From contig NC_035791.1 in assembly GCF_001653235.2 (NCBI RefSeq), positions 5,270,001 through 5,334,000 on the forward strand: a DNA stretch of 64,000 bases, written 5' to 3'. Positions 31,968-42,206 of the stretch are shown piece after piece. The stretch comes from Pochonia chlamydosporia 170 (taxonomy: Eukaryota > Ascomycota > Sordariomycetes > Hypocreales > Clavicipitaceae). Position 1 is the first letter of the stretch; every line of letters begins with the position of its first letter. The notes under the pieces were generated by a model. The model worked only from the letters and a program-made list of their open reading frames with translations. It was not told the origin of the DNA and ran no database searches. Position numbers and translations under genes: made by a program.

Positions 31968-33424
31968 TCAAAAACCAGAAGTACTATCGCGAAACGAAGT
32001 GTTATACCGTTGACCGTTTTGATACACCAACTCGAAGGTGTAGGGTTCTTTAGCTCGGTTATCGAACCACTTGGGAGTCTGTCCGTCCGTGCCATGTGCT
32101 ACCTCGGTATCCATGAGACGTATAGTTGTGTAGCTGGAATCCGTGCTTGCCTTCACAACGATAACTTTAAAGACCACATCTTTACCTTTGTTACGTGTGG
32201 TGTATCTGTTGCCTGTGGATGCGTTCCAATCGCTCGCGTCCTTCTCCCATTGCACAGTCCTTGGCTCATTGCGACCATCAATATCCCAACCTATTAGCTT
32301 GTACCCTTCCACGTCGTCAACCGGCTCAAGCTTCCATCTGTAGTCCATTGGGGTCATCATGTTGCCTTCCCAGGGTGCCAAACCTACGAAGTACCAGGGG
32401 TTCTGTGCGTACTCAGTAACCGTGCGTAAAACAAGGAAATTCTTTTCTCCAGAGGCCTCGCGAATCATGAAGCAATCGTCATTTCCGGCGATTTGGCGGA
32501 AAAAGGCGTCCCCTTTGCCGTTAATATCAGTGATGTCGATCCCAGAGGGAACAAAGTCGCTAATTGCTTTCGCTTGATCATCGAGAAGGGTAATAGCGCG
32601 TTTCGCCTCTACCCGCAACACATTTGGATCGACGGCCCAAGAGATCAGGTAGATGGCGGTTAGCTGAAGTTGCGCGATGGACTTGAAGTACCCCTGGATA
32701 TCTTTAACGTAAGATGGAATGCCATAGGTAACGCCTTCGGCACTGAGACCGTGGGCACCGCCGTACTTGTTCCAGAAATACGCATTAACAACATCGATAA
32801 GACTCTCTTTCTGGGGATTTTCACGGGACAGAAGTGCATCTTGCACAAAGTGTAGCTGGTCTCGCATGCCGTCAATCTCTGCAGCAATCGCTGTGAGTAC
32901 CGACTGCAGTTGCTTGTTATCGCTATTATAATGGTTAGAACGAATGGAAATACAGCGTAGGGTAGAAGTAAACGTACCCAAGTGTCTTGCCATTTTCACT
33001 AAATAACAAGTTAGCTAAAAATCCGACTATTTGGACTTATCATAAGGTAAACGCACTCAGCAATAGCTCCCTCCATGGCATCCCCAAATGAGATCATACG
33101 AGAGAGAATCTTCGCTTCTGCTTCAATAAATTGGGTTGACTTGAAACCTAGTTTCAGTTCTACCGTCATGCTTTCAAGCTAATTATTTGAAGCTGTCTTT
33201 TAGTTCTCTGTTAACTGAAAAGGATGCTAGGGATAACTAACCTTTTGATTGATAATTTGCTGGCCTCTCTTGACCTCGTCGAGCTCCTGTTTAACCTTCT
33301 TCAAAAGCTCATCAGTTGTCTCTATTCCCAGCTGCTTGTTAATAGCTGGCTTGATATTTTCAACCGCATATGATCCCAATTGTGAGAGGGCGGACTCGGC
33401 AAGTTTCATAGCTACTGTTGCCAT
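31968..33424 (-). CDS. Unrecognised 426-residue protein: helical N-terminus, beta-rich C-terminus
   Basis: Four exons: 33242-33424, 33057-33178, 32978-32998 (21 nt) and 31968-32922. All introns are GT-AG and the total is exactly 427 codons. Residues ~1-240 are predicted helical: an alanine-rich amphipathic start (KLAESALSQLGSYAVENI), a heptad-like stretch (ELLKKVKQELDEVKRGQQII), then long helices to about LDDQAKAISDF. Residues ~250-426 alternate short strands rich in Trp, Tyr and Asp. There is no signal peptide. The helical-bundle-plus-beta layout recalls helical pore-forming proteins, but I see no family signature and give no function. It is convergent with the HET gene. Codon and base usage do not differ obviously from the neighbours. 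Confidence 0.7.
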
Positions 33425-34400
33425 AATTGTAATGTAAGGGTGGATTTGAGACTAAGCGAAGATGTATTTGAGTAAGATGTATTTGAGTAAAATGTTTGCA
33501 GTGAATAACGGTTTCAAGTGGTTTAGAGGCTTATGATTATTGTGGTTTGGGCTTGCTTTTATATTATACCTTTGCAAAGTAGAGGTAATATAATTAGTTA
33601 AGATCTTTGCTACGCTAAAAGTTACAGTTTCTCAGCTAAAGGGATAGCAAGGTTTCAATAGCCTTGGTAGCATTGATGCGTGCCAAGTGTTAATTAGCTT
33701 GAAACTTCTTGGCTATATAGTGATTGATACTTGGCTTCTATTAATAGCAAGGTTTCAATCGACCAATCCGAACGGTAACTTATCATCCGGTCAGCAGCTA
33801 ATTGATCGCTGACTCATCTAACGAATCCTATAACCAATCCTATAACCAAGGCATGATTCGATAATTAACATGAATCCATACTGTGACTTAGTTAAATCAC
33901 TGTTTGAGACACTACAGCATAAGACGGGTCAGGGCCACTTGGTGTTCCGAGATTTTGTCCACAAATGGACGGGCACAGACGGAGCTGTTGGCCATGCACG
34001 AATGTGGCCCCAGTTCGTATAAAGTGTCAACCCTTATTAGACGCGTCAGCAGTTGCAACAGACAATTCAATCCCGACATGTTGAAACCACACCCTTTAAT
34101 ACAATTAGTGTGTCTAATAGTATTTACGATATAGAAATCCGTATTACTATATGTGGATATTACTATGTAATATAATATAGCTACCGTATTATATGCTATA
34201 GTTTTATATAGGCGCCGTTTAATATCGGTATCTGGGATATAACGATATATAGCTGTATTAGGGTTGGGGATAGTGTGGGTGCAGCATCAACGACAGCTTC
34301 TCTCCTCACTCCTCCATCATCGATGTCAGTCCCGCGAACAATCACGGTCCGGCGATGCCAGATTGTTCCGCAGTAGGGTGATCGCATACACAGATCGGCC
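33425..34400. other. AT-rich intergenic region
   Basis: About 1 kb. Small direct repeats occur: ATGTATTTGAGTAA twice in tandem (about 33,463-33,492) and ATAGCAAGGTTTCAAT at 33,644 and 33,744. A strongly AT-rich patch (about 34,105-34,260) looks like decayed mobile DNA. No gene is supported. Confidence 0.5.
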
Positions 34401-35132
34401 ATGTCGAACTTACAACCTACGGCCCAAGGGACGAAAGAGCCCAGGCTACGCGTACCCAGCAATGGCAAGACTATCTACCACCGACCATTAAACCGATCCA
34501 AGGCGGCGGAACTAAGCCAAGCGAACTTTGCGTATCTTTTTAGCGAGATGGTTGTGTATGCGCAGCGAAGGGTGAAAGGAGTTCAAGAGTTAGAGCACCG
34601 GTATGTACTCTAGAGGCCATATTCCAACATGAAGCTTTTGAGGCCCCAAGATCGACGGCTAACGGTAAAACTAACATTTGAACCCTATGCCAGCCCTAAC
34701 ACGCAAGGACACCCTATCGGCCTTAAACTCCTTGACCTCCTCCTCTACCGCCAACCGCCGCGCTCACAACTCCGCCCCCTAAGCATCATCTCCCTCCTAG
34801 ACTTTATTAAGCAAATCGTTTGGCAGCACCTGTTTGGCCGACAGGCAGACCGTCTTGAAAAGTCTATTGACCCTGACACGCCTAACCAGTACAGGATTAT
34901 CGATAACAAGCCTCTTGTAAACCAGTACATTAGCGTGCCAAGAGAGATAAGCGGGCTAAATTGCGCGGCGTTTGTAGCAGGTGTGGTGGAGGGAGTTTGT
35001 GAAGGGGCGGATTTTCCAGCCAGCGTTATGGCGGTTACGGTTGGGGAGGTCATGTTGCCTGGTAAGACGGTGGTTCGGGTCAACTTTCGGGATGAGGTTG
35101 TTGAGCGGGAGGGCTTTTTGGGAAAGAGTTGA
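34401..35132 (+). CDS. trs31: TRAPP complex subunit Trs31 (TRAPPC5, Bet3 family)
   Basis: A 212-residue core subunit of the TRAPP tethering complexes, which activate Rab/Ypt1 in ER-Golgi traffic. Exons are 34401-34600 and 34694-35132, with a 93-nt intron (donor GTATGT, acceptor TGCCAG). Family blocks are present in order: IYHRPLNRSKAAELSQANFA, YLFSEMVVYAQRRVKGVQEL, HPIGLKLLDLLLYR, LLDFIKQIVWQHLFGRQAD, IIDNKPLVNQYISVP and LNCAAFVAGVVEGVCEGADF, the last being the palmitate-channel/Cys region of Bet3-like folds. The C-terminus EVVEREGFLGKS is typical of ascomycetes. A few substitutions (EHRPNTQG, where an RLN is usual) are mild. The length matches the family. Confidence 0.93.
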
Positions 35133-36182
35133 TTTCTTTTTTTTTTTTGGATTCATTGATGGTGATTTGGTGTTGGATATCTGTGGATTGGGTTTGGGTT
35201 TACAAGGGAATGATATCCTTGTGTTATGAGCGTGAGTCTGCCCCATGCTTGGCATGTTCGTGATGTGAGCTCTTGGAGGAGAACATGTCAGCTATCACGA
35301 CTCCTGATCTTGAGATTTTATCAGACATGGTTACTTTGTTCTACCCTCTTATCTTCAAATAGAATTCCTGTTCGCCTCTTTGAAGACCGCCTCGTTTCTC
35401 CGTTTACCATCATAAAAGAGATGATCAGACTGGACATGGCCCTTTGCGTGCAGCAGAACCGCAATTTCTCATAATTTGTCCATAACCACTTGTCGATGCC
35501 TCGCTACCTGGTTGACGAGACCAACAACCCTTGGCATGTGAGGTGGTGGCTGCCACGACCAACACTCTTGTCTCGACTCCTGCAGCGATCTGCATGGCCC
35601 TGCATAAAAGTCAGCTTCATAGTAGAGTATCGGCATGACCAACACGTCGACGGCATACCAGCTTCCACTTGGAGTAAGTCGAATACTTTTATACGGGGAT
35701 GGAGCTGTGTTTGCTGCCTCGGGCACATTCTAGTCCTCGTGTTGGGTTCGTCCATGGTGCTCACACTGGAATTACCGATACTCAAGAGGATCAAAGGCAA
35801 TACGGAAGTAAATAGTGTTGGTTGCGCCAACTGTCAAAAAACTTTCGACGCAATCGGCAATATTAGTATCAGGCTTCAGGCACAACACTAAGATTAAATA
35901 CGAATCGGTGACTTGCTGTCCGTGGACTAAGTGCATAAGGTCATCAAAGCTTCTTCGATACTCAGACCTGCTGCTGGCCGAGGAATGGCTCCTTCGTAAG
36001 GTGCAGGCAACCAAGTCTGGATCCATCTATCAGTGAAGCAACGAAAGATTCAACAGAAACCACTTGCCCATTACGGGTACGAGGACATGCATAGATAATA
36101 CCAAGCGGTTGTACAGAAGCACGCGCCTTCTACTGTACTATACTGTGTCTATGCATTTTTCTATTCGACAATGAAGCCATGA
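35133..36182. other. Intergenic, about 1 kb
   Basis: Overlapping open frames of up to 133 codons on both strands, without domains or a convincing exon series. A thymine run follows the trs31 stop. No gene is called. Confidence 0.4.
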
Positions 36183-36187
36183 TACTG

Positions 36188-36274
36188 TATCAAAGAAAAT
36201 AACCGCTAGGTTACTCAGCAAAAGGGAACGCTCCGCTGATGCAGAGAGATAGTAGAGGTTATATTCCGTTGACA
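36188..36274. repeat. Terminal direct repeat, left copy (87 bp)
   Basis: Begins TATCAAAGAAAATAACCGCT and ends ATATTCCGTTGACA. It differs from the right copy only at CTGAT versus CTAAT. Confidence 0.9.
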
Positions 36275-36483
36275 CACCCCCCCAGCTTAGATGGCTATCA
36301 GATAATCTGCATCCTAGGTGTTAAGTAGTAATCTTCCCTGTGGGGAAAGCTGGCGATAGGTGGTCTTGTGGTTTTATGTGTGTGTGGATGCCTTTGGTGG
36401 CTGACTCCGAATAGATGCTCCAAGCAGGGCTTAAACTTGCAGCCTTAAGATGCGCAGTAAGGCTCGCAAACCGGGCTCATAAC

Positions 36484-36570
36484 TATCAAAGAAAATAACC
36501 GCTAGGTTACTCAGCAAAAGGGAACGCTCCGCTAATGCAGAGAGATAGTAGAGGTTATATTCCGTTGACA
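36484..36570. repeat. Terminal direct repeat, right copy (87 bp)
   Basis: The second copy of the 87-bp repeat. It is followed directly by TACTG, the same five bases that precede the left copy. Confidence 0.9.
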
Positions 36571-36745
36571 TACTGTGTTGTGCTGATGGTACACATCACA
36601 GCCTCAAACTGAGAGCCTAACCAAATGTTATCACGGAGAAACACCTCGTAGACTAAGAGCCTGCTTATCCTGCAATACCACACAGTACTGTAAACCTCAA
36701 CCACAAGAATCATAATCCCCGCAGTGTCATGCCTCTCCCAACACC

Positions 36746-37153
36746 TCAATACAGCTTACTCGCATCGCCCTTCTTCGGCGCTCCTCCACCACCACTCCTC
36801 CCCCCTTTCCGTACCTCCTTTCCCGCACCCATGTTATGCCCAGCTCTCTCATCTCCCTGCGGTTTACTCAGCGCCTGATTCGCACCACTCACTTCCAGAG
36901 GGTCACTGCCCTCCTCCTCCGTAGCCGTTGCACGCTCCCCCTCGGGCGAAGTCACGTCGCGCCCGAACGCCGCCTTCGGAGTTGCGGCCACGTCGTCGTC
37001 CCTGCCAGATTTTGTGTTTTGTGATGAACGCGGTTTGAGAGACTCCCTATCTTGAGAATCCTTGTACGGGTATGCAAAGGCCGGGGTCGTGTGGTATCTG
37101 TTGGCTGCGAACAGCCGAGGCAAGGCACCAAGCGTGGCGGGTTTGAACGCCAT
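36746..37153 (-). CDS. Small mitochondrial-type protein, conserved fungal hypothetical
   Basis: A 135-residue single-exon protein. The start is taken at the ATG at 37153 (MAFKPATLGALPRLFAANRY) rather than six codons upstream, because this gives a classic mitochondrial presequence: Arg/Ala/Leu-rich, no acidic residues in the first 20, then a plausible cleavage region RYHTTPAFAYPY. The rest is hydrophilic and low-complexity: an acidic stretch (ATATEEEGSDPLEVSGANQ) and a Gly/Lys-rich tail (VRKGGRSGGGGAPKKGDASK). Short mitochondrial proteins of this layout occur widely in Sordariomycetes with unknown role. Function unknown. Confidence 0.7.
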   Translation of the reverse strand: MAFKPATLGALPRLFAANRYHTTPAFAYPYKDSQDRESLKPRSSQNTKSGRDDDVAATPKAAFGRDVTSPEGERATATEEEGSDPLEVSGANQALSKPQGDERAGHNMGAGKEVRKGGRSGGGGAPKKGDASKLY

Positions 37154-39486
37154 GATTGAAACTGATCGCAATTGTGGTTATTGTATCTTGTCGGGGAAAG
37201 GTCTATTGAAATCTATTGTGATGGCCGTTTTATCATTGCGCTGCATGTGCGGGAACATGTGGTGCAGAGAGGTCATGACGTACGCCACTTGCATGGAGAC
37301 GTGAGGTTGACGTCACGAGGCATGAACTGCTTTCCACATTCCCATTCCCAGTCATTTCGAGGAGATTGCATGGGATTCAAATAATAATATGGCAGTTGAC
37401 AAGGAAAGCCAAAATATTATATTCTGGCTTGGCAAAGGAACAAAAAAAAATACTACAGTTACCGTATTCCTGTCGATGCTATAGTCTGTAGTTCCAGCGC
37501 CACGACCTTGGCCGTACGCAAAGCCTGAACGGAAATGATGGTTCTCATCTCCACATATTCCGAAGACTCATATCCACGCCATGACTCCGGATTGGAGAAG
37601 ATACGGTAGAGTTCGAGTCAGAGACTGAGATTCCCGCCAATCCCCAACATGGGCTTTGGTTGAATGCCCGTGTCTCGCTAGCTTGAACACTTGGACCAAG
37701 CACCTAACTTTCGATCCACAAGACGGAACTACGCGAACTGTTGGCGAATTCAGCACTGCCCCCTCCGTCTTATCTGAGACACCAGCATCTTCAGGCATCC
37801 ATCCATCTGTTAACTCAAGTTGGATGGCTTGCATGTGAGAATGACGATCCTTCTGTTAATACAAACCAAAGTGTTATCTGTAGGATTTAAACCCCGGCCT
37901 TGACGGTTTTGGCCTGCAAGGGAATAGATTTGGCGGAAATGCATCAACAATGTCGGCACGCCGTGGCGGTATGCTACTCACAGCCCCAACTGTGTTGCAA
38001 TTCACTTTCCTGTACCGGTACTTCAACTTGGAAATATTATAAGTTTTATTGTCTTCTCTTTGAGTGAGAAATGAATTGTTATTTGGCGAAAGCCAATATT
38101 ACGGATAAACGCCCGCGAAACATATGAAGCGCCGCCCAACGTTTTTGGTGGCGCAAAGAGACTACTTCCCACGTGCAGCGCACTCTACACATGGTTTGAG
38201 GACACAGGATTAGTGTACCTTAATACCGCGCTGGGTTGTGCTACTGTATACAGTGGAGTATCAGAGACTTGGAGATCCGAAAACGCCGGTGCTTGCGTGT
38301 CATTTCCTCGTCCAAGTTCCATGTTCCTATTCTTGGAGTTTGGGGCTGCAATAGTTCGACTCCAACTGGCCGCTGTTTGGCTGTGCGATGGCCCCACCTT
38401 CCTAATCGGGTAGTCAATAGTTATTGATACAGCCTCTCAGGCACAAACACAACGACATCCTATCAACCCTCAATAATATTCACGTTCAGATGTTGCCACT
38501 GGACCCCAGGTTTATGGCTCAAAGGGCCCCATTACTCTAAATGGCTGTGCCTGTAAGCAGCATCTTGTCCAGTCGCTTTGACTGCGTGGATATCTGGCGT
38601 GCTCTCGTTGCCAAGAAGCGACCCCCCGTCCAATCGCCAGACCAGACCAGCCAAGATTGTGTCGAGTCTGGTTCGTTTCTTTTGCACAGTTTGATGAACT
38701 CTTGCGCCTTCGAACTAGTGGCAACTCTGTCCCAATGCTTTGTGCAACATGGCTGTTCACTACTGTTACATAGCCATAGTAAGTGCTGAGCTGTACTGTA
38801 CAGTACAGTGAAAGCGTTACAATAGCTGAAAAGAGGCTCTATTTAAGCGTGGCTTTATTCTGCTGTTTGCTTTGCTCTGTCTCGGCCCCACTGGGCATCG
38901 GGGACAGAATCCACCCCCAGACTATGCCAAGGCACATTCCCAAATAGACGCCAGCCATGGCATACGCCTTTTGCCTTCGTAGAGTAGCATACTGTGTCCT
39001 ACCATCCTCTTCCGTACCCGTACCCCAGACGGAAGATGTTTCATCAGATACTGTGCGTGCTTTCAGGGCCCAATATGAAGCAGCCGGCCTCTTTCGCTAG
39101 TGCCCTTCCGACGACGCCGTCGTGGTGGGATGCGGCCGTGATCACAACACGCATGCAACGCCCCTCGCGAATGCTCAGTCTATTGACGCCATCAGTCAAT
39201 AGTCAACTAGTGGCCTGCTCAACATCTAGAAGGACGTTGAGGTGAACAAAGCTTTCCGTCCATTGGCCCCGTGTACCTGGTTATCATCAGTTTGAGTCTT
39301 TGTTTGCCCCCAAAATTGATAAAACCACTTCATTGCCACCCCTGGTATGGTCCTTGCCGATCAATCTGATACAGAGACAAACTTTGGATGTCTTTGAATT
39401 ATTGCCCAATAGTCCAACATATTCTCCTAAGAGGAAACTTCAATTTTTTCTGAAATATCCCCCCCCTTCTACTCCTTCAAACCACC
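37154..39486. other. Intergenic, about 2.3 kb
   Basis: Short frames only. A GTACTGTACAGTAC-type palindrome lies near 38,795-38,810. The last few hundred bases form the promoter and pyrimidine-rich leader of the pheromone gene. No gene or RNA was recognised. Confidence 0.45.
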
Positions 39487-40416
39487 ATGCGCATCACCGC
39501 CGCGGTACTCACCTTGGCGGCTGCAGGTGCATTCGCTGCCCCTTCCCCCAAACCAGCTCCAGTACCTTGGTGCTGGAGGCCTGGCGAGCCGTGCTTCAAG
39601 GTAAAGAGAGTTGCGGACGCCTTTGCCGAAGCTATCAAGACCTCTGGTGGCCTCAAGGAACGTGAGCCCGAAGCCGAGTACAGCAACTCTCCAGGAGGCG
39701 CCGCCCACATTGCCAAGAGACTTGTCAATGAGCTTGCTCACCTCTCAGCGTTGACAGCTCGCGAGCCTGACCAATATTATCGAGACCTGGGCATGGAGAG
39801 CCAGTTTGAGAGGGACGAACCTCACAACGAGAAGCGAGACGCCGACGCCGACGCCGCCCCGGAGCCATGGTGCTGGCGTCCAGGCCAGTCCTGCTGGAAG
39901 AGAGACCCCAGCAATGATCCTGTCCCTGTAAAGGATAAACGTTGGTGCCATCGTCCCGGGCAGTCCTGCTGGAAGGCCAAGAGAGCTGCAGAGGCCGTCG
40001 TCAGAGCCGTTGAAGACGACTCGCACGATGATGGAGGTGATGCCGGCTCCGGCAACGAAGGCGGACACTTCCCCGACATCTGCAACGGCCCAGGAATCTT
40101 GTGCTGGAAGAAACGCTCGGCGGCACCCAACCCCGACGCTGAACCCGAAGCCGAACCCGAAGCCGAACCTTGGTGCTGGAGGCCAGGCCAGCCTTGCTGG
40201 AAGCGTTCTGCGTCACCAGATCCCGCACCCAAACCCGAGCCCTGGTGCTGGAGGCCAGGCCAGTCATGCTGGAAGGCGAAGCGTGAGGCCGAACCAAAAC
40301 CTGACCCCGAAGCTGAACCCTGGTGTTGGAGACCCGGCCAGCCATGCTGGAAGGCGAAGCGTGATCTCCAGGCTCTTCATGTGGCCGCCCGCAACATTCT
40401 CAACACCTTCGAATGA
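39487..40416 (+). CDS. ppg1-like: Alpha-pheromone precursor (mating factor, Kex2-processed repeats)
   Basis: A 309-residue secreted precursor of the alpha-factor-type peptide pheromone. The signal peptide is MRITAAVLTLAAAGAFAAPS. Seven peptide units follow: WCWRPGEPCF, WCWRPGQSCW, WCHRPGQSCW, a degenerate ICNGPGILCW, WCWRPGQPCW, WCWRPGQSCW and WCWRPGQPCW. Each is followed by KR, KKR, KAKR or KVKR, i.e. Kex2 sites. Spacers rich in Glu-Ala, Asp-Ala, Glu-Pro and Lys-Pro dipeptides before the units are typical substrates of a Ste13-like dipeptidyl peptidase. The W-C-x-x-x-G-Q-x-C-W pattern is that of sordariomycete alpha pheromones, and the WRPG core suggests Hypocreales. The mature peptide would be secreted and sensed by a Ste2-type receptor on the opposite mating type. 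Length and repeat count are in the family range. Confidence 0.93.
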   Translation: MRITAAVLTLAAAGAFAAPSPKPAPVPWCWRPGEPCFKVKRVADAFAEAIKTSGGLKEREPEAEYSNSPGGAAHIAKRLVNELAHLSALTAREPDQYYRDLGMESQFERDEPHNEKRDADADAAPEPWCWRPGQSCWKRDPSNDPVPVKDKRWCHRPGQSCWKAKRAAEAVVRAVEDDSHDDGGDAGSGNEGGHFPDICNGPGILCWKKRSAAPNPDAEPEAEPEAEPWCWRPGQPCWKRSASPDPAPKPEPWCWRPGQSCWKAKREAEPKPDPEAEPWCWRPGQPCWKAKRDLQALHVAARNILNTFE

Positions 40417-42206
40417 TCTTCCCATTGTGCTGGAACCTTCTTTCTTCGTTGTATTTATTTTGTTCTATTATGTTTGGGAGGGGCTGGTCAGCTGTGCTCT
40501 ACGTTTGTAATATGCCAGGGTGGCGTTTCAGGCCGTCATTTGACGATCTTCTTTTCTTCTTCTTGGGTATGAGGCACACGAGAGAAACGAATGAAAAAAT
40601 CATGCGGGACATGAGTAACGCTGGGGTTGAGGGAAGAGGATCAAGGGGACAAAGGGCGAGAGGGAAAACAGCTATCCGGACGCTGAACAGGGCAAAGTGA
40701 TGATGATGATGACAATGACGATGGAGACTGTGGTACGAGATGACGGTCCTCCTTTTCTTCTTCTTTTTTATTTTTTTATTTTGCTCGCCGCGGAAAGGGA
40801 AGAAAATACCATGACGCGAGCGCTTTTTAACGCCGACGACGACGCAGGAGTGCTGGAATGCAATAAAACCTGTGGTGGAATCATCGTCGCGCAAACGTCA
40901 CGACCCAGACTGGATGACGGCTGGGTTTGCTGGCAAGAGATATAATACTGCGTTTAGCACATGTACAGTATGATATTCAATATAATATTACTTACGCAAG
41001 TAAATACTTGATGACTCCATTCGTTCCTTACGTTATCCGTGTTTGGGTATTGGATAGGACGTCAGTGTGAAAGGGGACATGTTGACAAAGCCATGAAGAT
41101 TCTCACGTGGGCTTTGGGAGCTTGGGCAATCGGAGGGTTCAAACCGTCCAAGCTCACCAGACTCTTGCCAAAATGATGACATGTCGATTACAGTAAGATT
41201 ACCAGGCTACGGTGCGCGAAATCGTGACTCTGCATCTGCATGTCATCAAGGAGAATAGGTCGCGAGGTTGTGTGTTCACCACGTCGTGCTGCCATGGGAC
41301 AAAAGCCTTGGCAAAGGAACCATTCTGTCCGACTCAAACAAGTGATGGACTCTCTACATTGTCGCATGTTCCATTCCTTCTTTCCAGTCCGTCCTTGTTC
41401 AGTCGCATATCCATCTCGACAATCGGCAACGTACTCCATACAAAGCATTACATCGGTGTGTCATGTTCGCTCAATCATTGCGATCCTCCCCATGTGACAT
41501 AAAGCCAGGAAAGCACCGCACCCAAGATTGTTCGATTTGATCTCCGTTTCTGCTTCTCATTCACCGGCAGTCGTGGGTACAGCCTGTAAGGGCGCGCCTC
41601 GGGCCAGCATGGTGAGAGAAACTTGAACGTGTTTTTTGCGTTGTTCAATTTTGAATGAAGAAGAAAAGGAACAAATTTGCATGCAAATTTTCTGACCTTT
41701 TGGAGGCGGGCCGCAGTGGGGCTAAAGTTTGTGCCTGAGAATTTGCCTGCAATGCCGTTTATTGCCGTAATGTTCAGGCAGAAACTTTTGACAAGCTGGT
41801 ACCTGATCCCAATGGCCCACCAGCGTATCCAAGCAATCATTCCATGTTCACTTTGCTGCCAAAGACATCAAATGTTGACTCTCTCTACTGTTTTCGACAT
41901 CAAGCATGGCAGAACACAGCTCTGGAACCAACAACGATCTTGCAAAGAGCCCAGACTTCTCGCAGCCATTGATTCGATTTTATGAGGGCTGTCAAACTTT
42001 CTTGTCCTGGCATAATGATCAGTGCATGTCAGTGTAGAAGAGACGAGTCCTATTCAGGACATCTGCATCCAGGACTCGACCACTAGCCTCACCTTGATCC
42101 AAGATCACACCCCTGGCTTATTCTCATCGCCATCGCCACTTCTACCCTCTTTTCATCTTTCCAAATTCCAACCCGAGATGCTTTTGCTCGGGGGGAAGGT
42201 GGCAGT
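40417..42206. other. Intergenic, about 1.8 kb
   Basis: Contains the pheromone-gene 3' region, a GAT/CTT-rich low-complexity segment (about 40,540-40,790) and the promoter of the DUF7730-like copy 2. No gene is supported. Confidence 0.45.

Larger units (their letters stand above)
36183..36575. mobile_element. TRIM-like miniature LTR element
   Basis: Two 87-bp direct repeats (36188-36274 and 36484-36570) differ at one base and enclose 209 bp of non-coding sequence. The pair is bounded by a matching TACTG at 36183-36187 and 36571-36575, as expected of a target-site duplication. With short terminal repeats and no coding capacity it fits a terminal-repeat retrotransposon in miniature. The repeats end ...GTTGACA and start TATCAAAG, lacking the standard 5' TG, so the class is not fully secure. 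Confidence 0.65.

Noticed and set aside
35490..36026. Overlapping open frames on both strands between trs31 and the TRIM-like element
   Set aside because: I tried to join the minus-strand pieces through introns, but no GT-AG series gave a continuous, recognisable protein.
39469..40345. Long minus-strand frames opposite the pheromone precursor
   Set aside because: They are shadows of the repetitive, GC-biased coding strand; the plus frame has signal peptide, Kex2 sites and known peptide motif.
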